A stretch of DNA of 64,000 nucleotides from Breoghania sp. L-A4 (GTDB taxonomy: Bacteria > Pseudomonadota > Alphaproteobacteria > Rhizobiales > Stappiaceae), in NCBI RefSeq assembly GCF_003432385.1, contig NZ_CP031841.1, positions 744,001-808,000 on the forward strand. Reading direction: 5' to 3'. Positions 8,734 through 17,083 of this stretch are shown here, piece after piece. A program made the translations under genes and the position numbers. The notes under the pieces are model-generated. The model saw nothing but the letters and a program-made list of their open reading frames with translations. It had not been told where the DNA came from and made no database searches. The first letter of the stretch is position 1. Each line of letters opens with the position of its first letter.

Positions 8734-9481
8734 CGCCGCAGCCGTCGCATTCGATCCCGAAAACGCAGTCCACGCCGAGGCGCGGGCCCTGAACGCGACC
8801 TACGAAGGGCTTGGCACCGTGGCGATGCTCGACGCGCTGCTGCACGAGGTCTATCCCGGCCGCATCGCGCTGGTCTCCAGTTTTGGCGCGGAATCGTCGG
8901 TGCTCCTGCACCTGATTTCACAGGCGGACAAGGCGGCGCCGATCCTGTTCGTCGACACGCAGAAGCTGTTCGGCGAGACCAAGCGCTATCGCGACATGCT
9001 CACGACGCGGTTTGGTCTGTCCGATGTGCGCACCATCGTGCCCGACGCAGGCGACGTTGCCGCGGCCGACGCGGATGGCGGACTGTGGATGCGCGACACC
9101 GACCGCTGCTGCCACATCCGCAAGGTGCTGCCGCTCGAGCGCGCGCTGGAAGGGTTTGACGCCTGGATCACCGGACGCAAGCGCTTCCAGAGCGCGACGC
9201 GCGCGCAGCTGACGCTGTTTGAGGCCGACGGCGAGCGCATCAAGGTCAATCCCCTGGCCAACTGGTCGGCGGAGGAGGTAAAGGCCTATGCCCTGAAGCA
9301 CGATCTGCCGCCCCATCCTCTGGTGGCGCAGGGTTTTCTGTCGATCGGCTGCATGCCCTGCACCGAGCGGGTGCGTCCGGGCGAGGATGCGCGCGCCGGC
9401 CGCTGGCGCGGCACGGAGAAAGTCGAGTGCGGCATACATCTTCCCACTCACGGGCAGGAAGCGGACGGCAGCGGGATTTGA
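8720..9481 (+). CDS. cysH: Adenylyl-sulfate (APS) reductase, assimilatory
   Basis: The 253-residue product belongs to the PAPS/APS reductase family. Two cysteine pairs (C130-C131 in CCHIRK and C211/C214 in GCMPCT) indicate the 4Fe-4S-containing, APS-using bacterial type rather than the PAPS type of enterobacteria. The catalytic C237 is in the ECGIH motif near the C-terminus. It converts activated sulfate to sulfite, feeding the reductase encoded just upstream. Translation is probably coupled, because the start lies inside the end of cysI. Confidence 0.93.
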   Translation: MAPLDAAAVAFDPENAVHAEARALNATYEGLGTVAMLDALLHEVYPGRIALVSSFGAESSVLLHLISQADKAAPILFVDTQKLFGETKRYRDMLTTRFGLSDVRTIVPDAGDVAAADADGGLWMRDTDRCCHIRKVLPLERALEGFDAWITGRKRFQSATRAQLTLFEADGERIKVNPLANWSAEEVKAYALKHDLPPHPLVAQGFLSIGCMPCTERVRPGEDARAGRWRGTEKVECGIHLPTHGQEADGSGI

Positions 9482-9484
9482 GCG

Positions 9485-9994
9485 ATGAGTGACGTATTCA
9501 GAAACGGCCGCTTCGAGGCTGACGATTGGGTCCTGCTGGACGATGATGCCGATGTGCCCGCGGAAGGGGCGGCCTTCGTCTCGCTGGGCCGCTGGACGGC
9601 GGAGCGCGATGCGCTGGCGGGTCGCAACGCGCCGCTTGGCGTGGTGATCCGCGCCGGCGACAATGTCGAGGACATCGAAGCCGATGTCGGCCGGTTCTCC
9701 GCGATTGCCGTCGACTTTCCGAAGTTCACCGACGGCCGGGGATTTTCGTCCGCCCGTCTGCTACGCGAGGATTTCGGCTACACCGGCGAGATCCGGGCGA
9801 TTGGCGATGTGCTGCTGGATCAGATTCCGCTGATGCGACGCTGCGGTGTCGACGCCTTCGACGTCGGCAACGAACCCACGCGGTCCGCGCTTGAGGACGG
9901 CACGATGCCGGAGGTCACGCTCTACTACCAGCCCGTGGGAACCGTGGCGGAAGTTCCCGCCGGAACGCGGCCCTGGGCGCGCAAACCCGCCTGA
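9485..9994 (+). CDS. DUF934 family protein of the sulfate-reduction operon
   Basis: This 169-residue protein belongs to the DUF934 family, which is found next to cysI/cysH in proteobacteria. No cofactor motif is evident. The block AIGDVLLDQIPLMRRCGVDAF is typical of the family; a role supporting sulfite or APS reduction is inferred only from context. It begins four bases after the cysH stop and is the last gene of the operon. The next gene converges on it after about 40 bases, with no clear terminator hairpin between them. Confidence 0.85.
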   Translation: MSDVFRNGRFEADDWVLLDDDADVPAEGAAFVSLGRWTAERDALAGRNAPLGVVIRAGDNVEDIEADVGRFSAIAVDFPKFTDGRGFSSARLLREDFGYTGEIRAIGDVLLDQIPLMRRCGVDAFDVGNEPTRSALEDGTMPEVTLYYQPVGTVAEVPAGTRPWARKPA

Positions 9995-10035
9995 GCGGTT
10001 CGCCAGCGCCAATACGGGCCGCCGGCGTTGCCGTG

Positions 10036-11343
10036 TCAGGCCGGAAGCGCGGCGGATGCGGCGGCCGCTGTGCCGATGGTGAGCGTCCGGCTGTAGTCCG
10101 CGGCGGCCAGGCGATTGCGGCCCTGGTTCTTGGCGTCATACAGATGCGCGTCCGCAACCCGGATTGCCTCGTCCAGATCCGCCTCGACGCCGGAAGCCAC
10201 GCCGATGCTCAGTGATATAGGCACCTCGGCACTGCGATAATCCAGCTTGCGCCTGGCGAAGCGGTCGTGCAGGCGCTGGCAGCGTTCGATTGCTTCCACC
10301 TGACTGCAGTCGGGCATCAGCAGGCAGAATTCATCGCCACCCTGCCGCACGGCGATCACATCGGCGGGCCCGGCCTCACGCAGATCGTCGGCCAGCAGCT
10401 TGATGATGCTGTCGCCCGCCTCGTGCCCGAAGCGATCGTTGATCTGCTTGAAACAGTCGATGTCGATCAGCGTGACCGTGGCGGGTCTGCCGTTCTTGCG
10501 GCAGACGTCGAAGACCTTCCGGCCTGCGTCGAAAAGGAAGCGCCGGTTGCGAAGCCCCGTCATGGCATCGCGGTTGGCTGCGTCCGTGAGTTCGGAGATC
10601 CGGTCGATCGTGTCCAGGTTCTGTCCGACGCGGAGCATGAACTCCTCCGGAGAGCAGGATTTCGACAGAAAGTCGTTGGCGCCGAATTTCAGGAACCGCG
10701 CCATGCTGGTCGGATTCTGGCAACTCGACAGCCCCATGACGGCGAGGCCGTCGGTTCCGCGCAGGTGACGAATTTCCTTCAGTAACTGGATGCCGTCCAT
10801 ATTCGGCATGATGTAGTCGAGCACCACGAGGCGGATGGCGGGATCGCGCTTGAGGACGGCGAGCGCGTCCGTCCCGCAGCTCGCAGTATGCACGGTCAGT
10901 TGCAGTCTCTTGAGCCGTTCCGCGATCATCCTCAGTTGCGTGGTGCTGTCGTCGACGACCAGCGTGCTCACGGACCGGTTCTTGCGCAGCCGGTGTACCA
11001 GCGCCTTGAGATAGCCGAGGCTCGCGGGACTGTCCTTGAGCACATAATCGACCACGCCCTTTTCGAGGATCCTGGTGCGGAGACCCTCGTCGTAGCGGCT
11101 TGAGAAGACGATTGTGGGAATCCGGGAGGAGACTGTCAGATCGACAATCTCGATGTCGTTGGTGTCGGGCAGTGTCAGATCGACAAGGGCGACGAAAATC
11201 TCGTTGCCACCATCCTCAAGAATGCGTTGCGCCTCGCGATAGGTCTTTGCGACAATGAGCTTGAAACCATCGGTTTTCCTGAAAAGCCGCGTGACGGCCT
11301 TCTCAAAAAAGCTTGTGTCTTCGACAAGCAGGATGGTTTCCAT
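10036..11343 (-). CDS. PleD-like response regulator diguanylate cyclase (REC-REC-GGDEF)
   Basis: The 435-residue protein has two receiver domains and a C-terminal GGDEF domain, the architecture of Caulobacter PleD. Both receivers keep the acidic pocket and phospho-acceptor (LVED/VDLTLPD and VVDD/LDYIMPNMDG). The cyclase motif is intact (RQGGDEFCLLMPD). The usual RxxD inhibitory site five residues before GGDEF is not present; the stretch reads GPADVIAVRQ, so product inhibition may be absent. The ATG at 11343 was preferred to a GTG at 11355, because GAGGTG lies about 11 bases upstream of it. It makes cyclic di-GMP on phosphorylation, probably controlling surface attachment or motility. Confidence 0.88.
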   Translation of the reverse strand: METILLVEDTSFFEKAVTRLFRKTDGFKLIVAKTYREAQRILEDGGNEIFVALVDLTLPDTNDIEIVDLTVSSRIPTIVFSSRYDEGLRTRILEKGVVDYVLKDSPASLGYLKALVHRLRKNRSVSTLVVDDSTTQLRMIAERLKRLQLTVHTASCGTDALAVLKRDPAIRLVVLDYIMPNMDGIQLLKEIRHLRGTDGLAVMGLSSCQNPTSMARFLKFGANDFLSKSCSPEEFMLRVGQNLDTIDRISELTDAANRDAMTGLRNRRFLFDAGRKVFDVCRKNGRPATVTLIDIDCFKQINDRFGHEAGDSIIKLLADDLREAGPADVIAVRQGGDEFCLLMPDCSQVEAIERCQRLHDRFARRKLDYRSAEVPISLSIGVASGVEADLDEAIRVADAHLYDAKNQGRNRLAAADYSRTLTIGTAAAASAALPA

Positions 11344-11712
11344 ACTGAAATTCACACCTCGAGCGATGGTGCCGCAGCGGCTTGTGCCGCGTTGGCGGAA
11401 AGTGGCGAATAACGTAGCGATGTCCGTAGAATTACTCTGGTAATTACCCTAATGAATTACCCTTGGGTTAACGTGGCAAAATTTATCAATACACAACATA
11501 CTAAGGAAAAGGCGGGAAATCACCGTAAGGTGTTGTAAAGAGGATGAAATGCGGCGCGCGGAGGCGATGGGGAAAAAACGGGCATGTTCCCGCCGCCACC
11601 AAAAGCCGCTTCCGGTCCCTGGAAATCGCGCCTGCCGTGGGCGGCGCCTCGACGGGCGCTTGCGCGGCGATTTGCGCGCCGGAAGGCCGGTGTGATCAAG
11701 GCAAATCGGGCG
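11344..11712. other. Intergenic region upstream of the diguanylate cyclase gene
   Basis: These 369 bases lie between the start of the cyclase gene and the end of the putrescine oxidase gene, both on the minus strand. The part at 11430-11520 is markedly AT-rich and holds three AATTAC repeats (11430, 11442, 11455), including the palindrome GGTAATTACC at 11439-11448. It probably contains the cyclase promoter. No gene was found. Confidence 0.5.
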
Positions 11713-12999
11713 TCAAAGCCTGTCGCGCAGCGCGAACCAGCTCATGGCCAGCGCCAACGTCGGCCAGCGCAGCAGGGTGCCGCCGGGGAACGGCCGCATC
11801 GGCAGGCTTTCGAAGACGTCGAAGCGTTCGGCGTCGCCTGCCACCGCGTCGGCGATGACCCGGCCCGCGAAATTGGCGGTCGCGACCCCGTGTCCGGAAT
11901 AGCCACAGGCGACATAGAGGCCTTTGCGCGGCCGCCGGAAATAGGGCATGCGGTTTGTGGTTACCGCCAGCGTGCCGCCCCAGGCGTATTCGATGCGCGC
12001 TTGCGACAGCTGGGGATAGATCTTCAGCATATGGTTGCGCACGAAAGCCGCGATGTCGGCGGGGAACCGGCTCGAATAGGTTTCACCGCCGCCAAACACC
12101 ATGCGCCGGTCGGCCGTGAGCCGCCAGTAGTGGACCACGAAGCGCGAATCCGATGCCGCTTCGCGGCCGGGAATGAGCGCATCCGCCTCCGCTTCGCTGA
12201 GCGGCTCGGTCGCGAGAATGAAATTGTTGATCGGCATGACGCGCGCTTCGGTGGCCGGCTCCAGTCCCGCGAGATAGCCGTTGGCCGCAAGCACGACGGT
12301 ATCGGCCTGCACTTCGCCTTGCGCGGTCGTGACGATCGCCGGGGACCCGTCACCGATCTTTGTGACGCCGGAAGTTTCGAAAATGCGTACGCCGGCGTCT
12401 TCCGCCGCCCGTGCCATGCCGAGGACGAAGTTCAGCGGGTGCAGATGCCCCGCGCCCGCGTCCCGGTAGCCGCCGTGATAGACATCGGTGCCGATGGCGC
12501 TCGCCAGCGCGTCTCGATCGAGCATCGAGATTTCGTCATAGCCGTAGTCGCGCGACAGCCGTTCGGCCGCCTCCTGCTCCTCTGCGACCCAGCCGGGCTT
12601 GTGCACGGCGTGAATCAGTCCCGGCATCCAGTCGCAGTCAATGGCGTGTTTGGCGATGCGGTCTTTGACGAGAGCCTTGGCCTCTTCGGCCATGCTCCAG
12701 AAACGCCGGGCGGTCTCCATTCCGCAGCGCTTCTCCAGCCAGTCCTGATCGCGGCGCTGGCCGGAGTGCAACTGTCCGCCGTTGCGGCCCGACGCGCCCC
12801 AGCCGATCCGTTCCGCTTCCAGCACGATGACCGAATAGCCGCGTTCCGCCAGATGCAGGGCGGTGGAGATGCCGGTGAAGCCGCCTCCGACCACGCAGAC
12901 GTCCGCCCGCGTGGCGTCCTGCAGCGCGGGGCGCGGGGTGTCGCCCTTGGCGCTGGCGGCATAGAGGGAGGGTGCGTGTTGCCCGGCGGAGGCGCTCAT
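11713..12999 (-). CDS. puuB: FAD-dependent oxidoreductase, gamma-glutamylputrescine oxidase type
   Basis: The 428-residue flavoprotein has a D-amino-acid-oxidase fold. The Rossmann motif VVGGGFTGISTALHLA lies near residue 36, and the FAD-binding WGASGRNGGQ block follows. It resembles PuuB, which oxidises gamma-glutamylputrescine to the aldehyde. It is the last gene of a minus-strand unit, three bases after the aminotransferase gene and downstream of a gamma-glutamylputrescine-synthetase-like gene. The family also contains sarcosine and glycine oxidases, but the neighbours favour putrescine. Confidence 0.82.
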   Translation of the reverse strand: MSASAGQHAPSLYAASAKGDTPRPALQDATRADVCVVGGGFTGISTALHLAERGYSVIVLEAERIGWGASGRNGGQLHSGQRRDQDWLEKRCGMETARRFWSMAEEAKALVKDRIAKHAIDCDWMPGLIHAVHKPGWVAEEQEAAERLSRDYGYDEISMLDRDALASAIGTDVYHGGYRDAGAGHLHPLNFVLGMARAAEDAGVRIFETSGVTKIGDGSPAIVTTAQGEVQADTVVLAANGYLAGLEPATEARVMPINNFILATEPLSEAEADALIPGREAASDSRFVVHYWRLTADRRMVFGGGETYSSRFPADIAAFVRNHMLKIYPQLSQARIEYAWGGTLAVTTNRMPYFRRPRKGLYVACGYSGHGVATANFAGRVIADAVAGDAERFDVFESLPMRPFPGGTLLRWPTLALAMSWFALRDRL

Positions 13000-13002
13000 G
13001 GT

Positions 13003-14385
13003 CTAGACGCGGCCCTGCTTCTTCAGATCCGCAAGGGTGTCGTCGAGGGTCTTCTCGGTGATGCGCACCAACTCGTCCGCTTCCTCGTGGCTGAGCACCA
13101 GCGGCGGCGCGATGATCATGCTGTCGCGCACCGCGCGCATTACCAGCCCGTTGGCGAAGGAATGGTCGCGGCACAGGGTGCCGACGCTTCCCACGGGATC
13201 GAATGTCGCGCCGCGCCCGCCCGGGGACAGTTCCAGCGCTCCGATCAGGCCGACCATGCGCGCGTCGCCCACCAAGGGGTGACCGATCAGCTCTTTCCAC
13301 TTCGCCTGCAGATAGGGTCCGATGTCGTCGCGCACGCGCTCGACGAGTTTTTCCTCTTCCATGATGCGCAGGTTCTCGAGCGCCGCCGCGCAGCAGGCGG
13401 GGTGCCCGGAATAGGTGAAGCCGTGATAGAATTCACCCGCCTTGTTGATGATCACATCGGCCACCCGGTCGGCCACCATGACGCCGCCGATCGGCAGATA
13501 ACCCGACGACAGGCCCTTTGCGATCGGCATCAGGTCCGGTGTGATGCCGAAATGGTCGGAGCCGAACCATGTTCCGAGCCGGCCGAACCCGCAGATCACC
13601 TCGTCGGCGACCAGCAGGATGTCGCGTTCCCTGCAAATGCGGGAGATTTCCGGCCAGTAGGTGGCCGGCGGAATGATCACGCCGCCGGCGCCCTGGATCG
13701 GCTCGGCGATGAAGGCCGCGACCTTGTCCTCGCCCAGGGCATCGATCGCCATTTCAAGCTCGCGCGCCGCCCACAGGCCGAAAGCGTCCTCATCCATGTC
13801 GCCGCCCTCGCCATACCAGTAGGGCTGGGCGATGTGATGGATGCCGGGAACGGTGCCGGCCTGCTGGTGCATGCCGCCCATGCCGCCGAGCGCGGCGCCC
13901 GCCAGCGTCGAGCCGTGATAGGCGTTGTGGCGCGAGATGATCACCGACTTCTCGGGCTTGCCCTGCAGCGCCCAATAGGTGCGCGCCATGCGCAGCACCG
14001 TGTCGTTGGCCTCCGAGCCCGAATTCGTGAAGAACACATGATTGAGGTGTGCCGGCGCCAGTTCGCTGAGCTTCTGCGCCAGCGCCACCACCGGCGGGTG
14101 CGTGGTCTTGAAGAAGGTGTTGTAGTACTCCAGTTCGCACATCTGGGCATGCACGACATCGGCGATTTCCTTGCGGCCGTGACCGATTTGCGAACACCAC
14201 AGCCCGGCCATGCCGTCGAGAATCCGGTTGCCGTCGGAATCCCAAATCCAGCAACCCTCTCCCTTGACGATGACCCGGCTGCCTTCGGCGTTCAGCGCCT
14301 TGTGGTCGGAGAACGGATGCAGGTGGTGTTTCGCGTCGCTCTCGCGCAGGGCGCTTGTGGGATGAATGTTGGACACAACGTTCAT
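13003..14385 (-). CDS. Class III aminotransferase, putrescine/polyamine-pyruvate type
   Basis: The 460-residue protein belongs to the omega-aminotransferase subgroup. The PLP aspartate is in VADEVICGFGRLG and the Schiff-base lysine in PIAKGLSSGYLP. It resembles SpuC-type putrescine-pyruvate aminotransferases. It lies between a glutamine-synthetase-like PuuA and a PuuB-like oxidase, so it probably deaminates putrescine or a gamma-glutamylated intermediate. A 147-base gap separates it from puuA, but the order and strand are consistent with one unit. Beta-alanine or other diamine specificity cannot be excluded. Confidence 0.85.
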   Translation of the reverse strand: MNVVSNIHPTSALRESDAKHHLHPFSDHKALNAEGSRVIVKGEGCWIWDSDGNRILDGMAGLWCSQIGHGRKEIADVVHAQMCELEYYNTFFKTTHPPVVALAQKLSELAPAHLNHVFFTNSGSEANDTVLRMARTYWALQGKPEKSVIISRHNAYHGSTLAGAALGGMGGMHQQAGTVPGIHHIAQPYWYGEGGDMDEDAFGLWAARELEMAIDALGEDKVAAFIAEPIQGAGGVIIPPATYWPEISRICRERDILLVADEVICGFGRLGTWFGSDHFGITPDLMPIAKGLSSGYLPIGGVMVADRVADVIINKAGEFYHGFTYSGHPACCAAALENLRIMEEEKLVERVRDDIGPYLQAKWKELIGHPLVGDARMVGLIGALELSPGGRGATFDPVGSVGTLCRDHSFANGLVMRAVRDSMIIAPPLVLSHEEADELVRITEKTLDDTLADLKKQGRV

Positions 14386-14532
14386 GAGGCTCTCCAGGGA
14401 CGGCGTATTGCGTGAAATTGGATACCGGGACGGCGGACGGACTGGCGTCGCCGGCTCGCGCTGGCGGGCCTTGCCTTGCCGGTTCTGCGGGCCGGTCCGT
14501 TTGGCGCGGCCCGGACGGGTTCGTGCGTGGCA

Positions 14533-15930
14533 TCAGACGTTCAGCAGCAGATACTCGCGTTCCCAGGGGCTGATCACGCTCATGAACGTCTCGTATTCTT
14601 CCTGCTTGATGGCGCGGTAGGTGGCGACGAAGCGCTCGCCGAACACGTCTTTCATCTCGTCGCAGTTCTCGAACAGCGCCACGGCCTCTAGGATACCGCG
14701 CGGCAGCGCGTGCTGGATGTCGGAGGAATAGCTGCTGCGCGGATTGTCCGGCTGCAGCTTCTGCTCGATGCCGAGAAGTCCGCATGCCAGCGAGGCGGCG
14801 ATAGCGAGATAGGGGTTGGCGTCCGACGAGGGCACACGGTTTTCAAGCCGCCGCGCGGCGGGCCCGGAATCGGGAACGCGCAGGCCGACGGTGCGGTTGT
14901 CCGGTCCCCAGAACAGGTTGACCGGCGAGGTCGTGTTGCGGGTGAAGCGGCGATAGGAGTTCACATAGGGCGCCAGGATGCAGGTCGCCTTCGACAGGAA
15001 TTCCTGATGACCGGCGATAAAGCTCATGAATTCGGGCGTCGGCTCGCCGTGCGCATCGGAGAAGATATTGCGGCCGGTCTCCTTGTCGAGAACCGACTGA
15101 TGGATATGCATCGCCGAGCCGGGCTGGTTGGACATCGGTTTGGCCATGAAGGTGGCGTAGATGTTGTGCCTGAGCGCCGCCTCGCGGATCGTGCGCTTGA
15201 ACAGGAAAACCTGGTCGGCGAGCTCCAGCGGCTCGCCGTGACGCAGGTTGATCTCCATCTGCGCAGCACCCTCCTCATGGATCAGCGTGTCGATTTCCAG
15301 TCCCTGCGCTGCCGACAGGTCGTAGATGTCGTCGATGAGGTCGTCGAACTCGTTGAGCGCGGAGATCGAATAGGACTGACGGCCGACCTCGGGGCGTCCG
15401 GAGCGGCCGATCGGCGGCTCCAGCGGATAGTCGGGGTCCTTGTTGGGCTTGACCAGATAGAACTCGATCTCGGGCGCGACGATCGGCTGCCAGCCGTGTT
15501 TCTCGTAGCGCCGCAGAACGCGCTTGAGCACGTTGCGCGGCGCGGTTTCCATTTCCTCGCCGCTGCGCGTGAAGGTGTCGTGGATCAGTTGCGCGGTCGG
15601 ATCGGTCTCCCAAGGCACCACTGACAGGGTCGAATAGTCAGGCTTGAACGACAGATCGCCGTCCGTGGGATTATGCTGGAAGCGGTCGTCGTCGGGCGGA
15701 TAGTCGCCCGAGATCGTCTGCGCGAAGATCGACGCCGGCATGGTCATCACCGGGCCGGAGAAGAATTTCTCCGTCGGCATCATCTTGCCGCGCGCCACGC
15801 CGGCGAGATCCGGCACGATGCATTCGATGTCCTCGATGCCGCGCGAGCGCAGCCACGTGCGCGCTTCATCCTCGTTGGCGACTCCGCGGGAATATTCCTG
15901 GGCGCCCTGGCTGTCCATTGTCTCGCTCAC
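14533..15930 (-). CDS. puuA: Gamma-glutamylputrescine synthetase (glutamine synthetase family)
   Basis: The 465-residue product has the glutamine synthetase catalytic fold with the adenylate and metal-binding blocks (EIEFYLVKP, HEEGAAQMEIN, NQPGSAMHIHQS, ENRVPSSDANPYLA). Its context with a putrescine oxidase, an aminotransferase and a polyamine transporter points to ATP-dependent gamma-glutamylation of putrescine. The GTG at 15930 was chosen because AGGAG lies five bases upstream; a longer frame starts at 15954 but lacks a ribosome site. A TGTGATCACA operator lies about 40 bases upstream, suggesting control by the neighbouring GntR regulator. Confidence 0.88.
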   Translation of the reverse strand: MSETMDSQGAQEYSRGVANEDEARTWLRSRGIEDIECIVPDLAGVARGKMMPTEKFFSGPVMTMPASIFAQTISGDYPPDDDRFQHNPTDGDLSFKPDYSTLSVVPWETDPTAQLIHDTFTRSGEEMETAPRNVLKRVLRRYEKHGWQPIVAPEIEFYLVKPNKDPDYPLEPPIGRSGRPEVGRQSYSISALNEFDDLIDDIYDLSAAQGLEIDTLIHEEGAAQMEINLRHGEPLELADQVFLFKRTIREAALRHNIYATFMAKPMSNQPGSAMHIHQSVLDKETGRNIFSDAHGEPTPEFMSFIAGHQEFLSKATCILAPYVNSYRRFTRNTTSPVNLFWGPDNRTVGLRVPDSGPAARRLENRVPSSDANPYLAIAASLACGLLGIEQKLQPDNPRSSYSSDIQHALPRGILEAVALFENCDEMKDVFGERFVATYRAIKQEEYETFMSVISPWEREYLLLNV

Positions 15931-15970
15931 GTTGGCTCCTGGGTACGGCGGCATGCGCCTTGCCGTAAAT

Positions 15971-15980
15971 TGTGATCACA
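15971..15980. promoter_or_regulatory. GntR-type operator TGTGATCACA in front of puuA
   Basis: This is a perfect 10-bp palindrome between the GntR gene end and the puuA start. The 14 bases GTGATCACATTTCG recur exactly at 16865-16878, upstream of the GntR gene itself. The GT-N4-AC core suits a GntR/FCD regulator. Confidence 0.6.
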
Positions 15981-16050
15981 TTTCGCGGAGTGTCAATCCG
16001 TGTTGGGACGCGTCTCCGCCTGCCTGCCGCGAACAACGCCCCCCGGCGCG

Positions 16051-16800
16051 TCAGGCCGCATCATCCGGTTTGCCCAACACACTGTGGCCGATGATGCCCA
16101 TGCCGTCCCTTATATCGCATTCAATGGCGTGGCGCAGGCCTTCGCGATCGTTGCGCCGGATCGCGGCGATGGCTTCCTTGTGCATGTCCTGGACGACAAA
16201 CGTCCCGACCCGCCCGTAAACGGTGCGCATGAACGGGGCGAACTGCAGCCAGACGGTTTCCACAAGCGGCAGCACCACCTCGGAGCCGGCCGCGCGGTAG
16301 ATGCGGAAGTGGAAGGCGTGATTGAGCCGCATGTAGCTTTCGACGTCGCCGGTGCGCAGGCTTTCGTCAATGGCGTCGTCGATCTGGGTCAGATCGGCGG
16401 CTGCCGCCTTGTCCAGCGCGTCCAGCGCCAGCGCCGCGACATGCGGTTCCAGCAGAATGCGGGCATGCAGCAACTCGTCAAAGCGTTGCGCCGTCATGCG
16501 CGGCACGCGGATGCGTCCGTTGGGCTGCATGTCGAGCGCGTGGGCCGCGGCCAGCGCGCGCACGGCCTCGCGCACCGGCATGGGGCTGACACCCAGTTCC
16601 GCCGCCAGACCGCGCAAGGTGACCGGGTTGCCGGGAATGAACCGTCCGGTGAGCAGCGCTTCGCGCACGCTGGATTCCACGCGATCGCGCGTCACCGCGC
16701 GCTGGGTCCCGGCGGGCTGTGCCGTGGCGTGCCCGTCGGACGGCTGATCGTTTCGGGCGTGACCTTCCGGCTCCGGGCCTTCATCGGTCGCGGCCGACAT
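16051..16800 (-). CDS. GntR family transcriptional regulator (FCD subgroup)
   Basis: The 249-residue protein has an N-terminal winged helix (VTLRGLAAELGVSPMPVREAVRALAA) and an all-helical FCD ligand domain with the expected metal-ligand histidines (LNHAFHFRIYRAAGS). It lies between two putrescine transcription units, and identical operator-like sites flank it, so it is likely the local repressor responding to a polyamine or its product. The start is uncertain: ATG at 16800 was used; a GTG at 16827 is in frame. Neither has a good ribosome site. Confidence 0.87.
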   Translation of the reverse strand: MSAATDEGPEPEGHARNDQPSDGHATAQPAGTQRAVTRDRVESSVREALLTGRFIPGNPVTLRGLAAELGVSPMPVREAVRALAAAHALDMQPNGRIRVPRMTAQRFDELLHARILLEPHVAALALDALDKAAAADLTQIDDAIDESLRTGDVESYMRLNHAFHFRIYRAAGSEVVLPLVETVWLQFAPFMRTVYGRVGTFVVQDMHKEAIAAIRRNDREGLRHAIECDIRDGMGIIGHSVLGKPDDAA

Positions 16801-16863
16801 GGTGTCATTTGGCGGGGTCTTGGTCACGGAACGGTTCGGCCCAGTTGACAGTCAACCCCATAA

Positions 16864-16873
16864 CGTGATCACA
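16864..16873. promoter_or_regulatory. Second GTGATCAC operator between the GntR gene and the divergent GS gene
   Basis: CGTGATCACA shares the 14-base block GTGATCACATTTCG with the site at 15971. It sits in the 283-base divergent region and could control both the regulator and the plus-strand synthetase-transporter genes. Confidence 0.55.
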
Positions 16874-16999
16874 TTTCGGCCCAAACAGCAATCGCATGGT
16901 CGCGGTTTGCCGGTGTGGCGGGACCAGCGCCGGTCCGCCGGTGCGCTTGCCTTCCGCAATGCACGAACTGGAGCACGCGTTGGAGCATTTTATCCGCCG

Positions 17000-17044
17000 G
17001 AGCACTGGCCGCCTGAGTAGTGGCCGCCCGAGCACTGGCCGCAG
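17000..17044. repeat. Three tandem 15-bp repeats
   Basis: Three consecutive 15-base units of the form GAGCACTGGCCGCCT lie about 40 bases upstream of the glutamine-synthetase-like gene. The middle unit differs at a few bases. They are likely a small slippage-generated array in the leader region. Confidence 0.6.
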
Positions 17045-17083
17045 GAACGCCGGCGTTGCGAGCATGGTCCGCGGGGACGCGCG

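Noticed and set aside
11584-14415. Very long open frame on the plus strand (over 900 codons) opposite the putrescine genes
   Set aside because: It is antisense to three well-recognised enzymes, has no family features and reflects high GC content.
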